Source: Sipunculus nudus
Taxonomy: Eukaryota; Annelida; Sipuncula; Golfingiida; Sipunculidae
Assembly: GCA_026874595.1 (NCBI GenBank)
Contig: CM049318.1
Span: forward strand, 26,130,956 to 26,194,955
Length of the DNA stretch: 64,000 nucleotides
Direction of reading: 5' to 3'
The notes under the pieces were generated by a model. That model had not been told where the DNA came from. It ran no database searches and worked only from the letters and a program-made list of their open reading frames with translations. Positions 1 through 12,500 of this stretch are shown in pieces (position 1 is the stretch's first letter; every line of letters begins with the position of its first letter). The position numbers and the translations under genes are program-made.

Positions 1-1600
1 TTGATTAATATGATCTTTATTATTAACTATATATAAATATTGTATGTGTTATTTTAAGAACTGTAGTAATTATTTTCACTGAGTATTATTCACTGAGTAA
101 CGGTGGACTCCTTAGTAAAGAGCAGATGACTATCAGGTGTTTAATGTCACATTCAACAGAATATTGTAGGTGTTTACATCTCAGCATTCCATAATAACAT
201 CAGGACTGTAGATTTACTCATATGGTAATTTTATAGAACAGAGGCACTGTCAGCCAGAAGTGATCATCAAGTTAAAATATGTGGGAAAGGCTTGAACAGA
301 GCTATTTGTTTAAACCATATAGTTTAGAATGTTATACAGGTGGGGTGGGTGGGTATACTAATAATTTAAAGTTGATGTAATATTGCCTGCTTCTACATAT
401 GATATATATGTTGCAGTACATATTCATACTGATAAATCTGTCAATTGCTGTCTGTTTGTGAATGTCCATAATGTTTGTGTAAACCTTGTGCCACCATGAT
501 CAGACTACACTACATGAAGAGACATATTTACTACATATCAGTGAAACCCAGTATTAATAATCTGGGAAGTCTTGAATATCTGTGATTTACTATTCACAGG
601 GCTTTAAATGGGCCTAAATGAATGTTGTCATATAAAAATAAACTTCATATACTCATCCTTAGTGTTGTGTTTCATCTACTCACCCATGATATTAGTTCAC
701 CTGAGCTGCAGATGAGTAGATCTGAAAGGCTGTCAGTAATCAATAAAATATAAATATTGTACTTCTAATTATAATGACTAATACAAGGCACTCTCCATGG
801 CTCAGATGTTGGTGTTTGGTGGTCTGTTTGGAACTTATCTTAACTACGTAAGATAAATGAGAACCATAATTAAGTCATTTAGTTTACCACCAGGTGGCAG
901 GGCTGTCCTTAGTTTTGCAATATAGTTTGAGAACTGCAGCAAGTCACATCAGCCTTACCAGCTGTGCCAGTCAATTAAAAAGGCGGTCGAGTAGGGCATT
1001 GACATGAATTAACTTTAATGATACCTGAAATGCAGTCCAGGGACGGATCCTGAAGAGGGTTAAAAAAGGGGGCGGGTCATATTGCCACAGAGGAGAAGCT
1101 TTTATGAAAATTCAGGCTGTAAGAGATACAAGCCAGAGTAGTTTTGTCCTGTCTTTGGTTTTAATCATACACTGTTTTGTCTTTAAGATTTTTTTTGTAT
1201 AAGAATTAAAAATAGGTTACCTGTGCCTAATCCTCAATTCGCCCGTGCACTGGCTTATTTCTATATAATTTCTTAAACTGGAAATGGAAGTTGCTATCCG
1301 GCCGTTGACTGACAGATCATCAAGAACACGACAAATTCAAAACGCATGAACGCGCTATATACGCATCTGATTGGATGGTTTTAACCAAACATATGCTGTA
1401 TATTCGGTTTATCTTTGATAAAAAATAGTAATCTTGATAATCAGCATTTGAATAATTGTAATGTTTCTATAAAAAAAAACATATTCAAAGTTTGATAAAA
1501 TTCTTTCACTCCAGTAAATGATATTTATATATTTGTGTTTTGCTTTGATGCACTTTTTTATCCAGATAGGCATACGTAATTAGTACTAAATATTATAAAC
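1..1600. other. no gene seen; AT-rich flank
   Basis: No exon with paired splice signals and no recognisable coding similarity was found. A short stretch near 1035-1080 (GGGACGGATCC followed by a G-rich run) resembles the end of the GGCGGATCC-type MITEs seen elsewhere in the window, but no matching second end was found. Confidence 0.5.
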
Positions 1601-1631
1601 TAAAAATTATAAAAACGTTTAACCCGTACAG

Positions 1632-2200
1632 GTGAACCATGAATGCGCGTACTGTGAGGAAACCCTCTCTGAAGTTATGTTATTATCAGCAATTTCAACG
1701 AGGCAAGCGTGCGTGACGCTTGGAAAACCGCTTCAGCAGCATATTATGCCGTGGCTCTGGACTCGTGTCTTCACGCGCGCGTCCGTCTGTTTTTTTTTTT
1801 TTTTTTTTTTTTGCTAAGATAAACAGACTGAAGCGATTTTTCCACATTTGATGAGTGACGCGCGCGTTGAGCCCAAAACAGAATAACGCGCGCGTCATGC
1901 GTGCTTCAAGCGTCAAGCTCGTGACAAATTCAGAACACACAAATAACGCGGCTACAACGCGCGCGACACGCGTTTAGATTAGATTATATTAATTTGCCTC
2001 CTCTTGGGTAGTTTTTTTATATGTATCTGTATATTAATAAAAAAACTTGATAATAGGCATTTTAATCTTGAATGTGCGTTATGTGAGGAAATTCCTGCAA
2101 GGATAACCCTCTGATGTTATGTTATCATCAGCGAAAAATGGGTGTCACGCGTCAAAAATCGCTTCAAATGTCCGAAAAATTTCCCTGAAATTAATCTGTT
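1632..2200. repeat. imperfect direct repeat with CG-rich MITE-like sequence
   Basis: Sequence at about 1640-1700 (TGTGAGGAAACCCTCTCTGA, then GTTATGTTATTATCAGC) recurs in diverged form at about 2080-2135. Between them are several ACGCGCGCG blocks in both orientations and a poly-T run at 1789-1812. The arrangement suggests a decayed non-autonomous element, but I cannot define its termini. The short ORFs here are low-complexity and are not called as genes. Confidence 0.4.
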
Positions 2201-2589
2201 AAAAGTGTGGAAATTCTGATATATATACAGTCTCAAACCTTTCTTCTCCATTTAATAAAAGAAACCAACGGACCTTACTCATGCGTTTTTTTTTTTTTTT
2301 TTTTTTTTTGCATCTCCGATATGACGTCCGTCACCTGGCTCGCGACATACAAGTTTTATTTGCATTGAAAATGTTATCAGGGTTCGACAAGGGCGCGGGG
2401 ATGCGACTCGAAAGTGCCTCAAGGCGGGAATGCATCTTTGGAATGAGTTTGGTGGCAATGGAACGTGTATTGGCTAATTTTGAAAGGAATATCACTATAT
2501 TCAATCCTTTTAGGTTATTGGCTATCTGTAAGTCTCTTACTAAGGTAATAGCACATATCTAGGAAGTTTCAATATGTTTGTCTGAAACT

Positions 2590-3320
2590 ACGCATGTCCT
2601 TAGATCTTGGATACCTTTTCTTCGTACTTATTACTGGTGGCGCCATCTTCAAGCGTTTATACATCGCTTCCAGATATCATTTTTGGTGTTAATTACACAT
2701 ATCTCAGATATATATCGATGTTTCAGTCTGAAATCGTGGACGTTTATACAACTTGGATAGCTTAGCCACAGACAGGACTGGTGGCGACACCTACCATAAC
2801 ATTTTCGTAGTATATATAGATGTCTTTATTCAAGGAGTGGGTCGGCGTATCGACCTTAAATATATTTGATATTCATCCATCTTGTGGGATCACCTACACA
2901 TATCTACCCATTTTTCTCAACATTGGTTTGGTTTATCTGCCTGACACTGACATGTTCATAGATCTTGGAATGGTTTATCTCGTACTTAAGACTTGTGGTG
3001 CCACATTCAATTTTTTTTTTTTTTTTTTTTGTGGCAAGTCTTTTTACTGAAAATCACACATATCTCAGGAGTCGTTTAATGTAACGGCCGGAAATGTTGC
3101 ATGTCCGTCCATCTTTGATAGCTTTCTTATACACATAACAGGTGGCGCCACCTACAGTTATGTTTTCGTAAAATAGATCCACATATTTATCTCAGGAGTG
3201 ATTTGACGTATCGGCGTGATATTTAATCTCATGGGAAATCTCATGTCTCATTTAATTAAGGCCCCTCTGATTTGGCGGTCATTTGTAGTCGCTTGTCAAC
3301 TCCTCAAATTCTAGTTAATA
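2590..3320 (+). repeat. tandem-core repeat with GGTGGCGCCACC motif (family V)
   Basis: Diverged units of roughly 160-180 bp share the phrases 'GGTGGCGCCACCTAC', 'ACATATCTCAG', 'CGGCCTGAAAT' and 'CATGTCCATCC'. The same phrases recur near 7.6-8.05, 8.46-8.96 and 26.9-28.2 kb. The stretch ends near 3275-3318 with GTAGTCGCTTGTCAACTCC followed by TTCTAGTTAA. That end is shared in diverged form with the copy ending near 8960 and resembles the CTAGTT ends of other hairpin elements in the window. A poly-T run lies at 3009-3030. Confidence 0.55.
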
Positions 3321-3329
3321 TCAACGTTT

Positions 3330-3410
3330 TAGCTGAGATGACAGTGTCAACAGAACTATGTCGATAACCCTTTGTCCCTCTGTCCAACTGTCCCTTAAAA
3401 TGCATAAATC
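3330..3410 (+). repeat. fragment of family I hairpin element (5' end)
   Basis: 'TAGCTGAGATGACAGTGTCA' followed by 'CCCTTTGTCCCTCTGTCC' matches the diagnostic left end (TAGCTGAGCTGA, then CCCTTTGTCCGTCCGTC) of the elements at 16.5, 23.5 and 61.8 kb. The tandem core and the right end are missing. Confidence 0.45.
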
Positions 3411-3869
3411 GTAATCGCTAGGCTAGCAAAAAATTATATTTACATCTGCATGCATATGAAATCACAATCTTAAACTAATTGACCACAAGACGCATTCAGC
3501 GAGATTAGGGTCAAAACGTTACTTTAAGCACCCCGAAAATCAGTCTTATTAATTTCAAGATCTCTTAAACAATTTGCATCGATTCATTACAAATAAAAAA
3601 TAATGTGAATCATTTCACCTCTTAATACGTTTGCATGCTAAGTGTGAATAAAATTGTTCCAATCAGTTATTCAGAGATGTAAACTCCTACTTGTTATAAG
3701 AGCAGTCCATTTTGGAGAAAATTTCTTGCATAAGCTTAAGTCTCTCAAACATTACCACATTGATAGTCCTAAACTTTTCATTACATGTTGGGTTTGTAAT
3801 GCTGCTTTCCAGTTATTGTGAGCTTCAGTGATGACACATATGTATTGAGCATTACTGAGCATTATTATT

Positions 3870-4100
3870 TTGTAAAGTGCTCATATTTTAACACGCTCCA
3901 TATTTCGTTACAGTGGACTATGCGGGGCCATGCAACGGTTCTATCAAGAACCTTAGAGGAATGGTTGTATCTGAACCCCACTTCATGGTATGTAAATCCC
4001 TGGAAATCACCGAATAGGATAAGTACAGTTAACAGTAGTAACTCCATTTATACGGATCTTTATGGATCCTTGAGGTTAGGGATGTAAATGTTCATATTAA
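3870..4100. other. conserved block downstream of gene A
   Basis: This block lies about 240-460 nt beyond the gene A stop codon and aligns with 38800-39000, which lies at the same distance beyond the gene B stop. Shared phrases include 'TTACAGTG' and 'GGATCCTTGAGGTTAG' (GGGTCCTTGAGGTTAG in B). It may be 3'UTR, or an exon on the plus strand: 3913-3988 has TTCGTTACAG before it and GTATGTAAAT after it and is open in one frame. The reading frame is not convincingly shared with the B block, so I do not call a gene. Confidence 0.4.
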
Positions 4101-4335
4101 TGTTAACAATGTATAATGTAGACCAGTCCCTTACAGGGACATCAATATCATAACGGGATTTAGCTCTCACTTGGCTTAGTGAATATATGGCCATAATTTT
4201 GGGGATATCAAACTTTTAACTTACACTGACCTCAGATACATGTTTCTACCTAACACTGTGCTATCACTGCACCTATGAAAATTATGACACGAGTAAAAAT
4301 TTTAAAACAACTATTTGTTTATTTTAATTTATTTT

Positions 4336-4376
4336 TTATTCTTTGGTTTCATTCCTTGCCTGCTCTTCAGCATCAT
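4336..4376 (-). CDS. gene A terminal exon
   Basis: Acceptor TTTTGTAG precedes 41 nt ending in TAA. After the split codon it reads DAEEQARNETKE. The gene B terminal exon starts in the same phase, is three bases longer and has a similar polar tail (TEGDGQQQRSLEK). The stop overlaps an AATAAA hexamer, and more AATAAA-like motifs follow within 25 nt. Flanking sequence at 4550-4680 (CAATATTGGCCAG, CTGAACAAATG) aligns with 39480-39620 beside gene B. Confidence 0.65.
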
Positions 4377-4946
4377 CTACAAAATACAAGGATATAGATC
4401 ATATTTAATTTTACGCATCAAATGTCTGATCATACACACAATCTTTAGATCATATGTTCCATATAAACATAAAGGATCAAACATTTACCATACACAAACA
4501 CATTGCTGGATCTACAGAAGGTCACACTTTGCTTGTATTACCAACATTTTGTATTATATAATTTTCAATATTGGCCAGAGTTCCATACTGAACAAATGTA
4601 AACATGGACAAAGGAATGTAATAAACACTGATGATAGTGGTCGTGTCCGTTTATATAATATGCGCCTTATTGCGATTCTGTTATTTTAACCTATTTCCCA
4701 TTATACAGTTGACTAATGCACAGTATAATCATATAAGCAAAAAAATATCATGTTTTCATTTAAAATCACTGAGAAAAAGTTTACATAAACCACTCAATTG
4801 TAACGAAGGAAAATGTCCGTGAAAATGTAAGAATTTGTCATTGAATTATCAAACTATTATCAAATATGCAGTCTTTTCACATTGTAAAAACATATTATAT
4901 AAATATTATACATTAAGGTTCAATACATCACAGTGAAAGTTCAGTG

Positions 4947-5005
<59 letters not shown>

Positions 5006-5252
5006 CCGTGTATCTATATATATCGTATATATAGATGAGGGTCCAACGGTTTACATAATAAACACCTTGAACTAGATACCTCACAAAATTACATATAATC
5101 ATCATAATAATTATGCACGAACTAAAAATATTTGATATGTTTAGTAGGAAACAATTTAACAGCCACGCAGTTTGTTCAAACAAGTTACAAGTTTACATAT
5201 GCTTGCTTCCTACTAATAAGGCTTTTCTTAAATATCAATATAATTAAAAAAA

Positions 5253-5318
<66 letters not shown>

Positions 5319-5379
5319 CAGCCCCCTTTCCCGACTTTAAGGCTGCGCCCCCTCTATTTTCAAATCCTGAATACGCCAC

Positions 5380-5430
<51 letters not shown>

Positions 5431-5723
5431 CATTAAGTTTCAATACGTCACAGTGAAAGTGCCCTACCGTGCAGGGGAGCATTTATATTATACTTTAATT
5501 TCAGTTTGTACTTGAGTGGGCCGGCTGATAAGCTGAACTCACGAAACAGTACTGAAGCACATTATGAAACAAAGCTAACTTTACACATAGTATAATATTA
5601 TGTATATATATATATATATATATATATTATTTTTATATAATATATATATATATTACTATGTTGATGTTTCGATTCTGGAACTTTGGGCCTGAGGCCTTTT
5701 CCTGAATAAACTTATTCTATTCT

Positions 5724-5776
<53 letters not shown>

Positions 5777-6528
5777 TATAACTTGAATCAACAACAATGA
5801 TACTTTATAAAATATACTTACCATGGTATAGCAAGGGGCCCAATATTGGCACCATATGTTGTTGTCTCCCTGCAATGGTGAATGATAATCAGTTGAATGA
5901 GTTCTTAATTGACCCATGCTGAAGTTACGGGACCTTCGGTATGAAAGTGCCCCGTTATATAAATTGTACCATAAAACTTGAAGCGATTTTTTTTATTTAC
6001 TGATTACTATATTGTTCATATATTTTACAAATGAAATTCTTTTATATAAAAAATATTTAGTGAATGCTTTTTAAAAGGAATATATATTTGCATGACTAAC
6101 CGCCATATGCGGACCTCACTCTCCTGAGGCGCTGCCGCCGACTTTGCCTCTAAGAGCAGCATGATCTGCAAAATACCTCCTGCATTGTTTATTTGTGTAG
6201 TATATAGGTTTTCGGTGATCTTAACTTATATACATTTGATAAATACTGATCACATACTAATGCATGCTTATATTTTATGTGCTACGATGTATGTCTATAG
6301 TTCATCAGCCATATCTCACTTAATCAACCGAAATTAGCTGTGGAAAGTATACCATAAATGCTCAGGCTAAGATAGGAACTGCACTCCTTCTAAATTCCTC
6401 CATTTTAATTGTTGATAACGTCACATCTAGGTTAAAGAAAAGTGCCCCTGTAAATTATTTCAAAAGAGGAATGCATTTTAAGTTTTTTTTTCAAACTTCT
6501 CTGCTGTTAATTTGAGAAACTGAGTTTA

Positions 6529-6597
<69 letters not shown>

Positions 6598-9500
6598 TAT
6601 ACTTACTGTGTGTATTACCAGGGTTTATCTGCAATATATAAAATCAAGAGGATAACATTTGTCAACAATATAATGGTTTTTATGTCGAAAGACAAATGTT
6701 AATGGCATAAAAAGTGCAAAATTTGTTATGACCTTGAGAGTTCCGACCAAAACGAACAGTCAAACTGAAAATTTGTTTAGCCCTCGGCCTATATCTATAG
6801 GCTGATAAGATATTGTCGTCACCTATACCCGTCAGTCCGCGGCCTTAACCCGTCGTGCCGTCCGTCCATTAAGTTTTACCTTTTTAACGGGATATCTCAA
6901 AAAGAATTAATACATTGGTGCTTCATTTTATAGAGTAGATGCATTACAACAAAATATCGGACATGTTCGTTGATGAGCTTCCTTGACCTTTTCAAGGTTT
7001 CAGGGCTAAGAAAAAAATTTTTGAGGATACTTCTCAGGAACCACTGAGTGGCAAGTTGTAAAACCTAGTGTGCTTATTGACCTTCATTGACTTGGTTGGT
7101 GGCGTCACCAACAATACTTAAAAAAAGAAATTTAACGAAATTGATCACTTTTTATATTAAAAAAAATGCTAACGATAGACCTAAACACAGGTACTTCAGG
7201 AGAGAAGTTTCATAAAAATTCTTTGTCAAGTTTGAAAATGAGTTATTTTTGCGATCTAGTATTTCTTTTCTTTAACAGGTAATCCCCTTGAGAGTGTTTA
7301 TCATATTACAGATATACTAGTATATCACTTCTGTCTGGAGACTAACAAAGGTACCAAATACATCTCCAGTTCAAGTTCATGAATTCAACCTGAAACATTT
7401 ACGTACAGATATACATCCATGTGAGGACTGGTTTTTACTGTTATAACCCATACACACTGCACCCGCGGCTGAGGGCATTTGTTAGCTTCTGCAGTCGCGT
7501 GGTGTCCAACGGTGCGTTTACTTTAGGTGAAAAGGACTCGTATCCAAGAAGTGGTTCAATGTATCATCGGCCTGAATTGTTGCATGTCCACCCACCTTGG
7601 ATAGCTTTCTCGTACACATGACAGGTGACGCCATTCATGCATGGTCACGTATTTTTAGAATACAACAAAGCATTAATCTCAGAAGTGGTTTGGTGTATTC
7701 GCCTTGAATTTTAAATGTGTACAGATCTCTGATCATGTATTCTCGCAAGCCTGGTGGCGGCACCTTTTATCATTTTCCAATAGCGCCCATCCATAAATCT
7801 GTTTGAGGGAAAAATGTACATATCTCGGGACTGCATGGATATATCGGCCTGAAATTTTGTACGTATATCCATCCTGATAGTTCTTTTTTTGTAAAGACTT
7901 TTGGCGCCACATATCGTCATATTTCGTAGAATACATAGATGCATTAATCTCAGGGGTGGTTTAATGTACCAGCTTATTATATGTCCACAGATCTTAAATT
8001 GCTTATATTTATACGAGACTGGTTCTGTCACCTACAATCGTTCTCGAGTGATGTTCATCTGTCTGTCTGTTTTGGGCAATAATCCAATAGGCCTATAATG
8101 TACTAGAAAATGGGGGCCCGTTGGGTCCCGTTGCAAAGAAAGGTTTTATTACGTAAACATAATTGTGAGCTGTTTCTGTATTAATGAGAATTTTCTCTGT
8201 TAAAGTTTATACGCCAGAATAAGCCAACCGAAAATTTTCCCTTATTGGGCCTATTATCGCCCAAACCCGCCTCGTTCCCGTGTATCTAGGTCACACTTCC
8301 GTTTCCTGTTATCACAAAGCTCACAATTATGTTAACGTAATAACCCCCCCCCCTCCCCCCATTCCTTCCCTGTGAATGGTGGTTTTGTTACTAATCTGTT
8401 GTGAGCTTTTCTGTATTACAAACAACGCTCCCTCCCAGTCCACTTCATTCTGCCATCAAAAGACTGGTGGCGCCCTCTACAATCACATATTCATACAATA
8501 AATGTATGCATTTATCTCAGCAATGGTTTGATACATCCGTCTGAAAGTTGCATGACCATACATCCAGGAACAGTTTATCTTGTATGCAAATCTCGCAAGT
8601 AAAATTCATCTGGTGTCCAAGGTCTGTTTTTGGTGAAAATCACACATATCAGGAGCCGATGAATGTAACGGCCTGAAAATTTTGTAGCTTTCCCACACAC
8701 ACAAGGCAGGTGGCGCCACCTACAATCATGTATATTTACACTTTTTTACGCATTCATCGCATGAGTGGTTTGATATATCGACCTGAAATTTGGCATGTCC
8801 ATATGGATATAGGATTCATTTATGTTGTACACATGACTGGTCCATCTGTACGTCTTGGCGATACTTGGGCATCACTGATTAAAATTTTTCTCATCCCTCA
8901 CCTTTTTCTCACTCTGAGATTCGGTGGATGCCTGTAGTCGCTTGTTAACACTCCAGATTTTATTCATAGGTGCCATAGAATTTCGGCAGGGATCCTTGCT
9001 ATATTGTGCAGATGAAAGGTAACTTTCAAATATCAATTTACTCCTTACGTGTTGCAAAACATCAGCAAGCGTTTAGGCACTAAGGGCATCACAATGAGAA
9101 AGTACAGACCATTTGAACACCAATGAGAATAGTAATTATAAGGGACAAACGTTCTTACTTACTTCTATTCCTTTTGGAATCTGTTTAAACCAGTTTTTGA
9201 TTTCCAATTTGTAATTCTGAAACTGTAAAAATATCAATTTATTCACAGTAAACCCTGATTCGTCAAAACTCAGTTTCAAATTAAGACAATTGTTTTGTAA
9301 GCATCCAGTTATACAAACAAAACAAACAATTTATAACCATTGTATTATCAAAGCATCTTTCCAATTGTTAATTTTCATTTCACCCATTTACTACAACTAA
9401 TACTGTTGTTATAATTATTATTATAATTTTTATTATTAGATTTATTAGATACATACGTAGCGCACTTTCATGCATATATATTTCCTGTTCAAAAGCGCTT

Positions 9501-12500
9501 CACATAAAACATTTCAAGCATTAGGGATTGTGAACGTCTTTAAACTTTTAGCGTTAACGTTAAAAGGGATTCTTGGTTAATTCGGGGGGGGGGGGGGTTA
9601 AATAGAATAAATGTAGCATGGATATCCTATCCTCAAGATTGATAAACAAAAAGGAGGTGAATGAAAGGCTTGGTAAAACAAATTGCACATACTCGAGCAA
9701 GAAGGGGCACAAGATGGAATATTAATGAATATTAAACCATAATTAACAAGAACCATATGACAAGATGTCCTATTCAAAGCGCTACGACGGTACTTTCGAC
9801 ATATACGAATTCTAAAGCGCTGCGTGGATATGCAAAAGTTATTATATTAGATTGATTGATTGCAAAGTGGGTCGGATATTGGCTTTATTACTGATCCACG
9901 CCAAAATGATTTACTGGTAATATAAAGCATATTAAGAAACTATTTCTTACCTCTTGGTCCTTAGCTTGTACTAGTTGTTTTAGGTATTCAGTCTGAAACA
10001 CAAATCATGGCAGATATCTAACCATAATTCAAATGTTATAAATCTGTGTCACTTAAAACTCTTTTGCTCTTATTTTAAAGTGATTTCCTGATTGGTGGAC
10101 GTGAAATATGAAAAATTGATGAACAAAGACGATATTGGTAATGAAGTCCATCTGTTCTCAACATATGTCATAAAAAGTTAAACCAAATTTAATTCCTTAA
10201 TTCAAGTCGAAAAGTGCACTCGAACCAGGTACGACACAAACTGATTTGTGAGACCAATAAACTTAATATGTTTTGATAAGCCTTATCATTTCTACACATG
10301 CGAGAAGGGATATTCGGTTCAAGTAAGTTCCAAACACGTAATTATATGATCTTAAAAACATAAAGTTAGCTGTAAATAACATAGGTCGCTGAGTATAGGT
10401 CACTATGACCTGATTTCAGGATTTGCCTAGAACATCCCTTGGTGTTGCGTTTGAAGATTCTAGGCCTAACGGATATGATTTGTGCCCATCTGACATTCCG
10501 TGAAATGATATGATTTTTTTTCAATAGGTCGACGAATATAGGTCACGGTGACCTAATTTTATGTTTCCATGTTACCAAGGACCTCACTGAATGTTACGTC
10601 AGAAGAGTCTATAAGTCTAATGGATACTATTCGTGCTCCGTCTGACTGCTCAAAATCAGGTTTTCGGTCCATAGGTTGCAGGCAATAGGTGACTATGACC
10701 TAATTTTAGGTTTCCAAAGAGATTTGCCTAGGACCTCCCTGGGTGTATAGTTAGAAGTTTCTAAGTCTAACGGTTACGATTTGTGCCCTGTTAAGACGGA
10801 CGCCGGACAAAGGGTGTTCGCTACAGCTAAGATGACTTTAAAAAAGTCTTGTAGCAATATTTGCATTCATGAATTTTTATGCAACTGCCGTTTCCTCCAT
10901 GACAAACGAGAGTAGTTCAGTACAGCATGGGGTTATTTTTTCCATTAATAATGGCATTATACACAGCGAGTATATCTGCATACGTTAAGAAATCGTAAGT
11001 TTAAACGATAGCAGTTTCTTATTTAAATGTGTCTCTCGAACTACCTTCAGGTATTCTTGCTGATTATTTTATTTGAATTATTTCATATTTTATCTGAATT
11101 TATTTCAACAGTACGTTTTCTATTTATATACGAAACACAATGCTTATTCTTGGACAGTAAAAAGTGTTCTGACACGCCTCAGTGGGCACGCTCAGTACCG
11201 CTCATTCATAATAATGGGACTACAGGTTAGGCAAAGTAAGCCTATCACATAACAAACGCACGTGGAATAGGTTTACTTAACCTACATCTTCATCTCGATA
11301 CCTGTTGACTTAATTTTGGCGTTTCAACTCAACCTTGAATTATTAATGATTTAATGTTTATACCATTCATTTATATAATATTGTGGAATTATAGAAACCT
11401 TTAAAAGATGGATTCTTGAACTTTTCAAAAGGATTTTGTGACTTTGTAAACCTACTTTTTACTAGTTTAATTAAAAGCTGAGCATGATTTCATATGAATA
11501 ACGTACATAAGTTTTAACAGATAATATTTTAGAAATAGAGCTTAAATTATGCAATGTGCTGTGTCTTTATTTTTCTATCATCAAATGAATAATAATAATA
11601 ATCAGAAAATGATTTGATTTGATGCCGACCCTTCAATATTAGCCACTGACCGCGAGGCCCTCCAAAACCCCATGGGACTCTCCAGAATATTTATCCAGGG
11701 AGTTTGGCTCTATGTTATGTTCATTTCTTATCCGATAACTCCTATTCCATACCAATTCTTACCACAGTAATAATCTGACAGTAAAACAGAGTTTCTGTAA
11801 CAAATGTCAAGATATTGTTATAGCTGTCGCTTATCTTTGTTTGTTAAAGTCACAATGAAATATAGGCTAATGTAGGAGGGGGGGGGGGGGGGGGGGCTTG
11901 ATCAGCACAAATGTTGACTGGATATTCCAATTCCAAGGATGATAAACAATTAGTGCAAATTAAAAGTGCGACACCTACGCACCAGAGCGAGACTAGACAC
12001 TAAGAAGAATCATAAATGGTAATTAGTAATTATAAGTAATATAGTAATCATGCATTCCGTCCGTTTCAATATTTCGCATGCATTATACCTTTCAAGTAAT
12101 TGACGGTTACTAGAAATTTCTTCTATTATATTAGATTGATAAGCAATTGATGGGGCAGTTTCCAATTAAAATGCATTTACAAATTCACTCGAAAATAAAA
12201 CTCAGTGATGATAAATAAATAAAATACACACATGTGTATGGTCTCATCAGCTTACATCTCAGGTAGATTATATGTTCTCTTTTAAAATTCCTTTTGATGT
12301 TAGACTGAAGGGGCGGGGAATCAAAATGTATTAACTGAAAGGCTTTATTAAGTGATACGTTAATTCTTACCTCTTGTTCTTTTGCTATTAACCTTTGTTG
12401 TAGGTCTTCCATCTGAAACAACATAACGCAGTATGTAACCAGCAATGAATCATACATGTACTTCAGTCAGTATCAATAGCAGTATGGTTAATGTTACGCT

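Noticed and set aside
4941-5917. Ile/Tyr-repeat 'proteins' in several frames
   Set aside because: They are translations of (TA)n tracts, present in both strands, with no splice or family support.
6480-6515. Gene A counterpart of the gene B Lys-rich exon
   Set aside because: An AG and an A-rich stretch are present, but no donor follows and the join would break the frame; treated as a decayed exon.
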